Source: Paenibacillus polymyxa
GTDB lineage: Bacteria; Bacillota; Bacilli; Paenibacillales; Paenibacillaceae
DNA: 64,000 bases
Assembly: GCF_015710975.1 (NCBI RefSeq)
Contig: NZ_CP049783.1
Coordinates: 2,415,501-2,479,500, forward strand
Reading direction: 5' to 3'
The translations under genes were made by a program, and so were the position numbers. The notes below the pieces were generated by a model. That model worked only from the letters and a program-made list of their open reading frames with translations, was not told where the DNA came from and searched no databases. Shown one piece after another: positions 53,312 to 62,472 of this stretch. Position 1 is the first letter of the stretch; every line of letters starts with the position of its first letter.

Positions 53312-54466
53312 ATGGGGAAAAAGTTAAGAACCACAATTACAGGTGTACTGAGTACAGGTCTTATTCTTAGCGCATTCAGCGCAGCGGCAGCTGCTCCTCT
53401 AACTACAAGCGGCCATTGGGCAGGAGATCAGGTGCAACGCTGGTCAGCTACAGGGCAATTGGATGGGGCGGTAAAACCGGATGCGGCGATCACACGCGCA
53501 GAATTTATCGTTCTTCTGAACCGCAGCTTGGGAACGTTCACACAGGAACTTCCAGCAGTGACAGACGTAACGTATGCAGGTGGTGTGAAAATCAACGGTA
53601 ATGGAAGCAGAACGTTCACAGATGTTCCGGCATCCCACTGGGCATACAACGAACTGACTAGTGCCGTAAATGCTGGCTACATAAGCGGCTATGCAGGTAA
53701 CAAGCTCAAACCAAATGGTAAGGTAACACGTCAGGAAGCAGCTGCGATTATTGGCAAAGCTATTGGGCTGACTGCGGGTAACGCAGCAGATGTTACTAAA
53801 TTCATTGACTCCGACAAAATTGGATCTTGGGCGAAGAAAAGTGTAGCGGCTGTTGCGGAGCAAAAAATCATCAACGGTTATCCGGATGGTAAATTCCAGC
53901 CACTGAAGCCGCTGACTCGTGCAGAGGCGGTTGCTATTCTGGATGCTGCATCCGGTTATAACCTGAGCCCTGTTGATAATCTGACGACGACTCCTGGTGG
54001 AACGGTAACGGATTCCACATACAGTAACGTGACCAATTCCACTTACGGTAATACGTCGACTACTTCTGGCAGTGAAACAGAAGATAGCAGCACAAGTACT
54101 AGCACAGATAGTACAACTACTACGGACAACTCTACAACAACAGAGACAAGCACAGAGACAACTACAAATACCGATACGACTACAGACACAGCTACTGACG
54201 CGGATGCTACTTCGAATGCACTGAAAGTCAACGATGTGTACGATGGTGAAGGTACAATTACAGGAACAGCAAAAGCTGGTTCCACAGTAACTGCCTATTC
54301 CAACGATCTGCCTATCGGCAGTGCAGTAGCCAAAGATGACGGCACATTTAGCATCAGTGTTCTTACTCAAAAAGCGACAGTTAGACTGGTGATCAAAGCT
54401 AAAGATACAGACGGCCATGAAAGTGAGCCTGTAGAAATCTCGGTTTTGAGTAAACGCAGCGAGTAA
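53312..54466 (+). CDS. S-layer homology (SLH) domain surface protein
   Basis: A 384-residue secreted protein held on the cell wall. Residues 1-28 are a signal peptide (basic start, SAFSAAAAAPL cleavage region). Three SLH domains follow (~33-78, ~100-155, ~162-210), each with the wall-polymer motif TRAE or TRQE (ITRAEFIVLL, VTRQEAAAII, LTRAEAVAIL). Residues ~220-300 are a Ser/Thr-rich linker, probably extended or glycosylated. The end (~300-380) is a Big/Ig-like domain (GEGTITGTAKAGSTVTAYSN). SLH domains bind pyruvylated secondary wall polymer, made elsewhere. The partner or enzyme activity is not evident. GGGAGGAA precedes the ATG. Confidence 0.93.
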   Translation: MGKKLRTTITGVLSTGLILSAFSAAAAAPLTTSGHWAGDQVQRWSATGQLDGAVKPDAAITRAEFIVLLNRSLGTFTQELPAVTDVTYAGGVKINGNGSRTFTDVPASHWAYNELTSAVNAGYISGYAGNKLKPNGKVTRQEAAAIIGKAIGLTAGNAADVTKFIDSDKIGSWAKKSVAAVAEQKIINGYPDGKFQPLKPLTRAEAVAILDAASGYNLSPVDNLTTTPGGTVTDSTYSNVTNSTYGNTSTTSGSETEDSSTSTSTDSTTTTDNSTTTETSTETTTNTDTTTDTATDADATSNALKVNDVYDGEGTITGTAKAGSTVTAYSNDLPIGSAVAKDDGTFSISVLTQKATVRLVIKAKDTDGHESEPVEISVLSKRSE

Positions 54467-54475
54467 TTTAGAAAC

Positions 54476-54535
54476 AAAAACCCCCCTTTCACTCTGTCTG
54501 GAACCAATCCAGCCAGTAGTGAAGGGGGATTTTTT
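54476..54535. terminator. Bidirectional terminator between the SLH and VanW genes
   Basis: CCCCCCTTTCACT (54481-54493) pairs with AGTGAAGGGGG (54518-54528) with an inner CTGG/CCAG helix. T-runs occur on both strands (A-run at 54476-54480, T-run at 54530-54535), so it serves both convergent genes. Confidence 0.9.
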
Positions 54536-54538
54536 CGT

Positions 54539-55957
54539 TTATTCGCTTATGCCATCTTCCACAATAGGTTTCTCCAGTTCGCGTTTTTGTGGCTCAGACG
54601 ATGTGCTACCGCCATAACTAGCTATAATGCGCTGCTGCGCCCGGTACGTATCGCGGCTGATTCGGGTGCGCTCGACGGGTTTTCCATCTACCTTTTTTAT
54701 TCGAAAGGTCTCTACCACATACCCTTCTTTCCCCTGCCGAATGACTTGATAGAAGCCTGAGGGGAGTGAGTCGTTACGTATTCTCTTTACGGGTATGGGG
54801 AGTACGCGAACGGTGTGAGATTCAAGCTCATACGAAATATTGGGTGGGAATGTACCAAAAATTTTGACGGTAAGCGTTCGATTTTGGACCGCGGCACGTA
54901 GGAGCAAATGTTTGCCGGTATTATTTCTAAAACGAAAATTAATGGATCCTGTAGCAAAGGTCGCATCCTGGCCTTTGGGCAGATAGCTGACTGGCAGGGA
55001 ATGGTTGCGGCGTTCGACAATGTCCAAGCCGACTCGCAGCGCTGCATTATAGACCGTGCTGGATACCTGACAAATCCCACCGCCAATGCCGGACTCCAGC
55101 CGTCCGTTCACGATTACTGGAGCCTCACGAAAACCATGGGTGCGCTCAGCCTTGGCAATCACCTGGCCGTAGTCAAATATGTCACCTGGTTTGAGAATTA
55201 AACCATCAACGGTGCTTGCCGCCGAATTAACGTTATACACACGTCCTTCCGAGCTGCTGCCGAGACTGGTGGAAAATTGGGTGATTTTTCGCTCTATACC
55301 TTCGCTGCGCAGACTGTCGACCGTAATTTTCGGCTCCAACTGGTGGAACGGTAATTCCACTCGGATCGGCTCCTCCAAAGTCGTAAAATCCTTGGGGAGT
55401 GCCTGCTTCATTACGACGTCCAATTTGGGCCAATCCAAGCGCCGGGCAGAGCGCCCCGGAATATAACGAACCTGATCGTTTGCATCAATCTGACGCACCG
55501 CATTGATAGGCATGCCGTATCGTTGCTCCTCCCAATCAGCTCCAAATTGGGATTTTAAGATCTTCTCTTGCTGGAAAGGTGTGATAGACCATTCCTTCTC
55601 GAAGCTAAAACGTGTCTGTACGCGAGTCCATAGATGCTTCGCGCTGAGTGCCTTTACCGCATTTCGGAATGCCTCCGCTTTATAACTGAACCCTGCTTCC
55701 CCGAGTGTTAGCTTTATATCTTGTGCACTGCTGTCACTGTCCGTGAAGAGCAGAGGGCGCTGCTTCAATGCATCCAGTTTTTTCTCCACCAGTCGAAGAG
55801 CGTCCGTTTTATCCATGCCGCCTACGTTGACTCCTCCGATCCGCACTCCCTCCGGTAGTGTTTGTCTATCGGCGTACAGATGAAGTCCTCCCCACAACAT
55901 AGCCAGCGCCAGAACACCAGACCATATCCAAATGACAGATAAATGAATTTTTTTCAT
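54539..55957 (-). CDS. VanW family protein (YoaR-like)
   Basis: A 472-residue cell-envelope protein. An N-terminal membrane anchor (LSVIWIWSGVLALAMLWGGL) is followed by a peptidoglycan-binding-like domain (VRIGGVNVGGMDKTDALRLV, ~35-115) and a second similar region. The VanW domain (~240-390) has FDYGQVIAKAERTHGFREAP, GGGICQVSSTVYNAALRVGL and RRNHSLPVSYLPKGQDATF. The C-terminus resembles a G5-like beta segment with a charged tail. VanW proteins occur near vancomycin-resistance genes but their biochemical role is not established, and this copy has no van neighbours. It is divergent from ftsE. Confidence 0.9.
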   Translation of the reverse strand: MKKIHLSVIWIWSGVLALAMLWGGLHLYADRQTLPEGVRIGGVNVGGMDKTDALRLVEKKLDALKQRPLLFTDSDSSAQDIKLTLGEAGFSYKAEAFRNAVKALSAKHLWTRVQTRFSFEKEWSITPFQQEKILKSQFGADWEEQRYGMPINAVRQIDANDQVRYIPGRSARRLDWPKLDVVMKQALPKDFTTLEEPIRVELPFHQLEPKITVDSLRSEGIERKITQFSTSLGSSSEGRVYNVNSAASTVDGLILKPGDIFDYGQVIAKAERTHGFREAPVIVNGRLESGIGGGICQVSSTVYNAALRVGLDIVERRNHSLPVSYLPKGQDATFATGSINFRFRNNTGKHLLLRAAVQNRTLTVKIFGTFPPNISYELESHTVRVLPIPVKRIRNDSLPSGFYQVIRQGKEGYVVETFRIKKVDGKPVERTRISRDTYRAQQRIIASYGGSTSSEPQKRELEKPIVEDGISE

Positions 55958-56055
55958 AATGCAGATGTCTCCTGTCTGATAAGCTTGATAGCATTTCGTG
56001 TGCCATAATATTCATATATATGTGCCAAAAGCAGAAAACTTTCGGTACTATTTAG

Positions 56056-56071
56056 GTAACAAATTTGTTAC
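56056..56071. promoter_or_regulatory. 16-base perfect palindrome upstream of ftsE, probable operator
   Basis: GTAACAAATTTGTTAC at 56056-56071 is a perfect inverted repeat overlapping a TACAAT -10-like box (56069-56074), 110 bases upstream of ftsE and 99 bases from the divergent vanW start. It resembles an operator for a dimeric regulator. The TGTTAC arms recall WalR half-sites, but those are arranged as direct repeats. Confidence 0.5.
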
Positions 56072-56180
56072 AATGATAAACGGTATGATGAAATACAGAA
56101 GTTTTTAAAGGAAATGCATGGAATATGTCGAATGGATAATAGGTTATACGTAACATGATTAAGCAGCGGGAAGTGATCGA

Positions 56181-56867
56181 GTGATTGAAATGCAGGATGT
56201 GTGGAAGACCTATACGAACGGGACCCACGCACTTCAAGGAGTATCGGTCAGAATTGACCGTAATGAATTCGTATACGTAGTCGGCCCGTCTGGAGCGGGG
56301 AAATCGACTTTTATGAAGCTTATTTATAGAGAAGAAGTACCGACCAAGGGACAAATTTCAGTCAATGGTTTTAATATTGGGAAGCTCAAGCAGCGCAAAA
56401 TTCCCTACGTTCGTCGTAACATCGGAGTCATTTTTCAGGATTTCCGGCTTTTGCCGCGTTTGACAGCCTATGAAAATGTGGCTTTTGCTATGGAAGTTAT
56501 AGAGGCTCCCAAGAAGCTGATCCGCAAGCGGGTTCCAGAAGTGCTCGAATTGGTTGGCTTGAAAGAAAAAATGAATCGTGAGCCTGCCCAGCTTTCTGGT
56601 GGGGAGCAACAGCGTGTAGCAATTGCACGGGCCATCGTGAACAATCCCTCGGTCATCATTGCTGATGAACCGACGGGGAATCTGGACCCCGAAACATCGT
56701 GGGAGATCATGCAGTTGCTGGATGAAATTAATTTTCGGGGTACGACCATTGTGATGGCGACACACAATAAGGACATCGTGAACTCCATGCGTAAACGCGT
56801 CATTGCCATCGAAAATGGCAATATCGTAAGAGACCAGGTAAGAGGGGAGTACGGATATGACTTTTAA
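56181..56867 (+). CDS. ftsE: Cell division ATP-binding protein FtsE
   Basis: FtsE is the ABC ATPase partner of FtsX; the complex transmits a signal across the membrane to activate a peptidoglycan hydrolase. The 228-residue protein has Walker [10 protein letters not shown] (35-43), signature LSGGEQQR (138-145) and Walker [14 protein letters not shown] (158-170). The start [20 protein letters not shown] uses GTG 56181. It overlaps ftsX by 11 bases. The organisation ftsE-ftsX-hydrolase-ctpB-minJ is as in B. subtilis, except for the hydrolase placement. Confidence 0.96.
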   Translation: MIEMQDVWKTYTNGTHALQGVSVRIDRNEFVYVVGPSGAGKSTFMKLIYREEVPTKGQISVNGFNIGKLKQRKIPYVRRNIGVIFQDFRLLPRLTAYENVAFAMEVIEAPKKLIRKRVPEVLELVGLKEKMNREPAQLSGGEQQRVAIARAIVNNPSVIIADEPTGNLDPETSWEIMQLLDEINFRGTTIVMATHNKDIVNSMRKRVIAIENGNIVRDQVRGEYGYDF

Positions 56868-57774
56868 TACCTTCTTGCGTCATATGCGGGAAGGTTTCAA
56901 AAACATATTCCGCAATGGCTGGATGTCCGTAGCATCCGTCACCTCAATTATTGTGTCACTGCTCATACTGGGCGTGTTTATTATGCTGGTGCTTAACGTC
57001 AACTCCTTGGCTGATCAAGCAGATAGTCAGGTGGAAGTTAACGTATTTCTGGAGCTCAATGTCGATCAGAGCATGCGTGAAACGCTGCAAAAGGAAATCG
57101 CGGCAATGCCGGAAATCAGCAAAACAACCTTTGTGACGAAAGCTCAAGGTTTGGAGGAGCTTCGCAAAGATTTGGGAGACAGTGGCAAGGATCTGCTGGA
57201 GGGTTTTGACAAGGACAGCAATCCACTGCCGGACAAAATCGTGGTAGAGGTTATTGAACCAACGACGGTTCCATTTGTGGCCGAGAAGATTGAGAAGCTG
57301 AATACATTGCATCCTGAAAAACCGATCTTAAAGGTTCGTTACGGCAAAGGCACTGTAGAGACGCTCTTTACCATTACTAAGCTGATCCGCAATGTTGGTT
57401 TTATATTCGTCGCCGGACTGGCGATCATGTCTATGTTCTTGATCTCGAATACCATTCGAGTAACGATATTGGCACGACGCAGAGAAATCAGCATTATGAA
57501 GCTGGTCGGTGCGACCAACTTTTTCATACGATGGCCGTTTTTTATCGAAGGCGCGCTTATTGGTCTTATTGGTTCTCTTATTACTGTAGGAATTTTATTT
57601 ACAGGCTATCAGCGTTTGCTGACAGCCGTTCAGGGAGATATCGCTCTCAATATGTTGAAGCTTATGCCGCTTGAAGGCATTTGGATTCAGCTGAGTGCAT
57701 TGCTGGTTATTTTGGGGATGCTGGTCGGAATTATTGGCAGTACCCTGTCCATGCGCAAGTTCTTGAAAGTCTAA
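56857..57774 (+). CDS. ftsX: Cell division protein FtsX
   Basis: The 305-residue membrane partner of FtsE. The cytosolic start [20 protein letters not shown] is followed by a first membrane helix (~22-45) and a large extracellular loop (~46-170) that would contact the hydrolase. Three C-terminal helices complete the FtsX/MacB fold, with [20 protein letters not shown], the hallmark motif, between them. The start lies inside ftsE, indicating translational coupling. Confidence 0.95.
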   Translation: MTFNTFLRHMREGFKNIFRNGWMSVASVTSIIVSLLILGVFIMLVLNVNSLADQADSQVEVNVFLELNVDQSMRETLQKEIAAMPEISKTTFVTKAQGLEELRKDLGDSGKDLLEGFDKDSNPLPDKIVVEVIEPTTVPFVAEKIEKLNTLHPEKPILKVRYGKGTVETLFTITKLIRNVGFIFVAGLAIMSMFLISNTIRVTILARRREISIMKLVGATNFFIRWPFFIEGALIGLIGSLITVGILFTGYQRLLTAVQGDIALNMLKLMPLEGIWIQLSALLVILGMLVGIIGSTLSMRKFLKV

Positions 57775-57857
57775 GAAGCATTTGGTGGAACGTCGTAGTC
57801 ATTCAATAGAACGGGGAAGCCCGGTGTTATTTTGCGATAAAGGATGGGGAGTGCAAG

Positions 57858-59141
57858 TTGAAAAAAATAGGATCTGTGTTGGCTGCTACGTTGGTAGCTG
57901 CATTGCTAATCCAGCCTTCTGACGGATATGCCAAAAGCGTAAGTGAGATCAATTCGCAACTGAGCCAATTAGAAAAGCAAGCCAAATCTGCCAAGCAACA
58001 GCAGCAAAAGGCTGCTCAAGATAAACAGTATGCTCAACATTACAAAAATAAAACCGTACAAAACCTGAAAACGGTACTTGCTCAAATTAACAGCGTCAGT
58101 GATCAGCTGACTCGTGTAGCGGTTCAGATCGATCAAACGGAAGATAATCTGCGTGCGACTAAAAAAGATTTGGCCGAAGCAATTGATCGCATTAATTCGC
58201 GGGAAAAAATGCTGGAAACTCGTGTGCGTCTCATGTATACGGATGGAACGGTCTCCTATATGGACGTGCTTATGTCTTCGACCAGCTTTAGTGATTTTCT
58301 CAGTCGGGTAGATTCCCTGAAAACGATCGTGGAGCAGGACCAAATTCTGTTGGACGAGCATAAAAAGGACAAGGCTCTGGTCGTTAGCAAGAAAAAGCAG
58401 CTTGATACGGAATATAAAAATGCCAAGAAGCTGTATGCGCTCAAGCAGGACGCCAAAGCTCAATTGAATTCGAAGGAAAAAGAGAAGCAAAGACTGATTG
58501 CCAACTACGATCATGATATTGCTGAATCGGATGAAATTAGTGAAGAGCAAAACGATATGCTGGTAGCCCTCGCGAACAAACGTGTGGCGCTGGTGCAGGA
58601 GAAGAACAAGCTCAGAGCGGAGCAGGCTGCCAAAGCAGCACGCGCTAGAGCAGCTGCACGTGCTGCTGCAGCCAAGCGAATTGCATCTTCATCCTCAGGC
58701 GCCGCCTCGAATTCCAGCCATACGGCAGCCAGTACGTATACGGGCGGATCAGGTACTTTGGCTACGCCTGTAGCCCATTACCGACTCTCATCTACTTTTG
58801 GCATGCGGGTACATCCGATAACCGGCAAGCTTAAAGGCCATACAGGTATTGATCTGGCGGCTCCGCAGGGAACCGACATTCATGCAGCCGAGGACGGTGT
58901 TGTCATTGTTGCTGAATGGTGGAGCGGATATGGGAACACGGTTGTCATTGACCACGGAGACGGACTATGGACCCTATACGGACATATTCGCAACGGCGGT
59001 ACGGTGGTTCATACGGGGCAAACCGTGAAACGCGGTCAAAAAATTGCGGAAGTGGGTTCGACGGGGAATTCCACAGGACCTCACTGTCATTTTGAAGTGC
59101 GCGAGAATAACAAACCTGTAAATCCGATGAACTATTTATAA
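57858..59141 (+). CDS. Secreted M23 peptidoglycan hydrolase with coiled coil (EnvC/PcsB-like)
   Basis: A 427-residue secreted protein. Residues 1-25 are a signal peptide (KKIGSVLAATLVAALLIQPS). Residues ~28-260 form long coiled coils as in EnvC, PcsB and CwlO, the parts that dock with FtsX. An Ala/Ser linker (~262-300) leads to a LytM/M23 zinc peptidase domain (~305-427). Its metal motifs HTGIDLAAPQG and HCHFEVRE are intact, so it should cut peptide cross-links itself. The gene is directly after ftsX and probably encodes the FtsEX-activated enzyme. The start is TTG 57858 with GGGGAG at 57846-57851. Confidence 0.93.
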   Translation: MKKIGSVLAATLVAALLIQPSDGYAKSVSEINSQLSQLEKQAKSAKQQQQKAAQDKQYAQHYKNKTVQNLKTVLAQINSVSDQLTRVAVQIDQTEDNLRATKKDLAEAIDRINSREKMLETRVRLMYTDGTVSYMDVLMSSTSFSDFLSRVDSLKTIVEQDQILLDEHKKDKALVVSKKKQLDTEYKNAKKLYALKQDAKAQLNSKEKEKQRLIANYDHDIAESDEISEEQNDMLVALANKRVALVQEKNKLRAEQAAKAARARAAARAAAAKRIASSSSGAASNSSHTAASTYTGGSGTLATPVAHYRLSSTFGMRVHPITGKLKGHTGIDLAAPQGTDIHAAEDGVVIVAEWWSGYGNTVVIDHGDGLWTLYGHIRNGGTVVHTGQTVKRGQKIAEVGSTGNSTGPHCHFEVRENNKPVNPMNYL

Positions 59142-59154
59142 TAGATAAGGTAAG

Positions 59155-59193
59155 CCCTATTTGTAACCAATCCGGTTGTAGATAGGGTTTTGC
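59155..59193 (+). terminator. Rho-independent terminator after the M23 hydrolase gene
   Basis: CCCTAT (59155-59160) with ATAGGG (59182-59187) encloses an AACC/GGTT helix, followed by a TTTTG tail. The stem is imperfect. Confidence 0.7.
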
Positions 59194-59346
59194 TTTAATG
59201 GTTCATATCCAATGAAGAACATGTGCATTGAAACACGGAGTAGGATACAATTAACATATTCCGTACAAGCTAAACGTATACTTCGTGAATGGATGCGTTG
59301 TGAGGGAAATAGGATACAAGATAAAGAGAAGGCGGTGGACGATTAG

Positions 59347-60813
59347 ATGTTGAAGAAAAGTACAGCGGTACTCTTGATGGTGATCGGGCTGCTTGGCGGC
59401 AGTCTGCTCACTTTTGCTTATACTGGAACAACCACAGTAGGGAATAGCGCTCTGGGCGAAGGACTGCTGGCGAGTGTAACGGGGAGTAGTTCCTCCTCCA
59501 GAAGTGATATCCGCAAAATTGAGACAGCGATGGACCTAATCCAGGGACAATATTATCAGGATGTGGATCGCACCAAGCTGGTGGATGGCGCCATCAATGG
59601 AATGATGGAGTCGCTTGGCGATCCGTATTCCTCTTATATGGGTAAAGAAACTGCACAACAGTTCGAGCAATCCATAGAAGGCTCTTTTACCGGGATTGGA
59701 GCCGAAGTAGCGGCTGAAAATGGGAAAGTAGTCGTAGTCACACCAATTAAAGGATCTCCGGCTGAAAAGGCGGGTCTACGCGCTAAGGATATTATATTGT
59801 CTGTTAACGGTGAAACACTGGACGGTTTGGATCTGAACAAGGCCGTTTCCAAAATTCGTGGACCAAAGGGCAGTCAGGCAAAAGTCAAAATTCAGCGTAA
59901 CGGTTCTCCTGATCCACTCGAATACACGATTACCCGTGACAACATTGATATGGAAACTGTAACGGCTCATATGGAAAGTGATGGAGTAGGCGTCATTACG
60001 ATCACCCAGTTCTCCTTAAATACGGCAGAACGTTTCAAGGAAGAGTTAGCCAAGCTGGAAAAACAAGGGCTTAAGGGACTCGTCATTGACGTGCGTAATA
60101 ACCCAGGTGGGGTACTTTCTGTTGTCATTGATATTGCACAGCAATTTGTACCTTCCGGTAAAACGATTGTACAAGTGGAAGACAAAAATCAGAAGCGTGA
60201 GGAAGAGAAGTCCAAAGGTTCACGCAAAAATTATCCGGTGACTTTGCTCATGAATAAAGGTAGCGCAAGTGCGTCCGAAATTCTGGCAGGTGCTCTCCAG
60301 CAATCCGCTGGCGCAGTGTTGATCGGAGAAAACTCCTTTGGTAAAGGTACTGTACAAACCAGCTATGACAAGCAAATGGGTGACGGTAGCCTGCTCAAAA
60401 TCACGATTGCCAAATGGCTAACGCCAAATGGAACATGGATTCATAAAAAAGGGATTAAGCCGGACATCGCGGTGGACCAGCCTGAATACTTTACGGCAGC
60501 ACCGCTGAACAAGGAAAAGTCCTTGAAATACAATATGAATAGCAGCGATGTGAAAAATGCACAAATCATTCTGCAAGGCTTGGGATACAAACCAGGTCGC
60601 GAGGACGGCTATTTTGACAAAGTGACTGAAAGCTCTGTTATGGCTTTCCAAAAAGAGGCGAAGCTGACGGCTAACGGCATTATTGATGCGAAGACAGCAT
60701 CAGCGATGGAAGCCAAGCTGATTGAAAAAATTCGTGATCCGAAAAATGATAATCAACTCAAGCAGGGGATTGAAGAGATTCGGAAGGAAATGAAGACAGG
60801 CGTAGCGAAATAA
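59347..60813 (+). CDS. ctpB: CtpB-like S41 carboxy-terminal processing protease
   Basis: A secreted or membrane-tethered serine protease of 488 residues. An N-terminal hydrophobic signal/anchor (~5-26) is followed by a PDZ domain (~108-195, GSFTGIGAEVAAENGKVVVV). The S41 catalytic domain has S308 in NKGSASASEIL, K333 and Q337 in FGKGTVQ, the same 25/4 spacing as the S309/K334/Q338 triad of B. subtilis CtpB. A C-terminal peptidoglycan-binding_1 domain (~400-460) ends the protein. In B. subtilis CtpB cleaves SpoIVFA in sporulation. Here it could act in that or in wall metabolism. Confidence 0.92.
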   Translation: MLKKSTAVLLMVIGLLGGSLLTFAYTGTTTVGNSALGEGLLASVTGSSSSSRSDIRKIETAMDLIQGQYYQDVDRTKLVDGAINGMMESLGDPYSSYMGKETAQQFEQSIEGSFTGIGAEVAAENGKVVVVTPIKGSPAEKAGLRAKDIILSVNGETLDGLDLNKAVSKIRGPKGSQAKVKIQRNGSPDPLEYTITRDNIDMETVTAHMESDGVGVITITQFSLNTAERFKEELAKLEKQGLKGLVIDVRNNPGGVLSVVIDIAQQFVPSGKTIVQVEDKNQKREEEKSKGSRKNYPVTLLMNKGSASASEILAGALQQSAGAVLIGENSFGKGTVQTSYDKQMGDGSLLKITIAKWLTPNGTWIHKKGIKPDIAVDQPEYFTAAPLNKEKSLKYNMNSSDVKNAQIILQGLGYKPGREDGYFDKVTESSVMAFQKEAKLTANGIIDAKTASAMEAKLIEKIRDPKNDNQLKQGIEEIRKEMKTGVAK

Positions 60814-60830
60814 TAGTGAGGCTACAACAA

Positions 60831-60856
60831 GGGGGCTGGAAACAGCCTCCTTTTTT
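60831..60856 (+). terminator. Rho-independent terminator after ctpB
   Basis: GGGGGCTG (60831-60838) pairs with CAGCCTCC (60843-60850) around a GAAA tetraloop, followed by six T's. Confidence 0.92.
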
Positions 60857-60977
60857 ATTGGGATTTATTTGCAGTCTGTCGGTTTGTCTTCCCTACATTG
60901 GCAATTTCATATAAAATAAATGGATATGAAATGTACGTGCTCCGCTATACAGCGGACCTGGGGCATAAGGAGTGTGA

Positions 60978-62294
60978 ATGGACTTGGAATGGGCATTACA
61001 ATGGGGATGGAGCGTCTTGAATGCTTGCTTGTACCTGCTTTTGCAGCCGTTTTATTATATCTCGATACTCATTGTCGCGCTTGGCTATCGTCGGCAAATG
61101 CTACTGGAGCGCAAGCTATTTCATACTAGAATGCATAGCTGGGCTGCAGAAACCTGGCGTGTCGTATGGAGTGGCTTGCTTGCCGGGATGGCACTATCCG
61201 TTCTAGGGATGTTCGTCAGCGTGCATCTGAACCCGACTTCCATCGTGTGCCTGTGGATAGCCACATTACTGCTCATGCTGATACGCGTCCGTTACCTGTG
61301 TCTTGCTTATTCGGTTGGTCTGCTAGGTGTAGTTCAATTTTTTCTGAACATAGCCAGTGGCTGGCAGCCTGGGGGAGTGCTCGGGACATCGGTAGCAGCT
61401 ATCCGTGGATTGGATATTCCAGCACTCTTAGTGTTGGTTGCTGTACTGCATGTGGCTGAAGCGCTGTTGGTTCGCTGGCAAGGAGGAAAGGCAGCTACTC
61501 CGCTGTTCGTCGAGGGCAAACGGGGGAGATTGGTTGGTGGCTATCGTATGGAAGATCTCTGGCCCATTCCATTGCTATTACTGGTACCCGCTCAGGGAGG
61601 ATTCGTGCTCCCCTGGACACCTTTGTTCGGCGGCGATGCCGGAACAGGGTATATGCTAGCAGCTCTGCCAGTCCTGATGGGCTTTAGCAGTGTGACGCTC
61701 GGCCAGCTACCCCGACAGAAGGCAGTACTTACTTCGAACCGATTGCTCCTGTACAGTGTGGCTTTGCTTCTGCTAAGCCTGTTGGCGGCCTGGTGGAGTC
61801 CGCTAATCTTGCTGGCAGCGTTGTTCTCCTTCTTGGCCCATGAGGCGCTGATTTGGTACGGCAATATAGAGGAAAGCCGTCTTAGCCCGATGTTTGTACA
61901 TCCCGAGCAAGGGATGCGTGTTCTCGCTGTGCTGCCAGATAGTCCGGCGACAGCTATGGGCATACTGCCGGGTGAGGCCATATACCGTGTGAATGGCATG
62001 GTCGTGAACAGCCGTGCCGAGCTGCATCAGGCCTTGCGGATCAACTCTGCTTTCTGTAAGCTGGAGGTACGCAATCTGCAAGGGGAGAGCAAGTTTGTAC
62101 AGCGAGGCATGTACGATGGCGATCATCATCAGTTAGGGGTCGTGCTTGCACCTGATGCAGACGCAGGCTGGGCCGTATCCATACAGCCGGCCTCCATCTA
62201 CCGAATTGTGGCCATGCACATAGGTGCACGACGACGCAAAGCAGGACAGGCATCCAAGGCAGAGGGTACGCATTTGGACACCATGGACCAATAG
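60978..62294 (+). CDS. minJ: MinJ-like polytopic membrane protein with C-terminal PDZ domain
   Basis: MinJ links DivIVA to MinD and so restricts division to midcell in B. subtilis, where its gene (yvjD) lies next to ctpB-ftsXE as here. The 438-residue protein starts with ~8-9 hydrophobic segments (residues ~15-310) and ends with a PDZ-like domain (~315-410, MRVLAVLPDSPATAMGILPG, then EAIYRVNGMVVNSRAELHQA). It is slightly longer than B. subtilis MinJ. AAGGAG at 60967-60972 serves the ATG. The call depends on synteny plus topology, and sequence divergence in this family is high. Confidence 0.78.
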   Translation: MDLEWALQWGWSVLNACLYLLLQPFYYISILIVALGYRRQMLLERKLFHTRMHSWAAETWRVVWSGLLAGMALSVLGMFVSVHLNPTSIVCLWIATLLLMLIRVRYLCLAYSVGLLGVVQFFLNIASGWQPGGVLGTSVAAIRGLDIPALLVLVAVLHVAEALLVRWQGGKAATPLFVEGKRGRLVGGYRMEDLWPIPLLLLVPAQGGFVLPWTPLFGGDAGTGYMLAALPVLMGFSSVTLGQLPRQKAVLTSNRLLLYSVALLLLSLLAAWWSPLILLAALFSFLAHEALIWYGNIEESRLSPMFVHPEQGMRVLAVLPDSPATAMGILPGEAIYRVNGMVVNSRAELHQALRINSAFCKLEVRNLQGESKFVQRGMYDGDHHQLGVVLAPDADAGWAVSIQPASIYRIVAMHIGARRRKAGQASKAEGTHLDTMDQ

Positions 62295-62304
62295 ATATTA
62301 CAAT

Positions 62305-62354
62305 AAGAGGGTAGTCATTATTTGATTAGAATCGAATAAGGCTACCCTCTTTTG
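62305..62354 (+). terminator. Rho-independent terminator after the minJ-like gene
   Basis: AAGAGGGTAG (62305-62314) pairs perfectly with CTACCCTCTT (62342-62351), with a further GATT/AATC helix inside, followed by a short T-run. Confidence 0.85.
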
Positions 62355-62472
62355 TATATGGCGACAGCAGCCTGCTTGAAATGAATATTCTCATCGGTAT
62401 ACAATGAATAATGTAATGGGAACATTGATGAACCGAATGCCTATCATGTGTGTCAAGCAGGGAGAGGAAAAG

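Noticed and set aside
53444..54418. 324-residue Cys-rich reverse-strand ORF
   Set aside because: It lies antisense to the SLH gene, has an odd Cys/Arg-rich composition caused by the Thr codons of the plus strand, and has no ribosome site.
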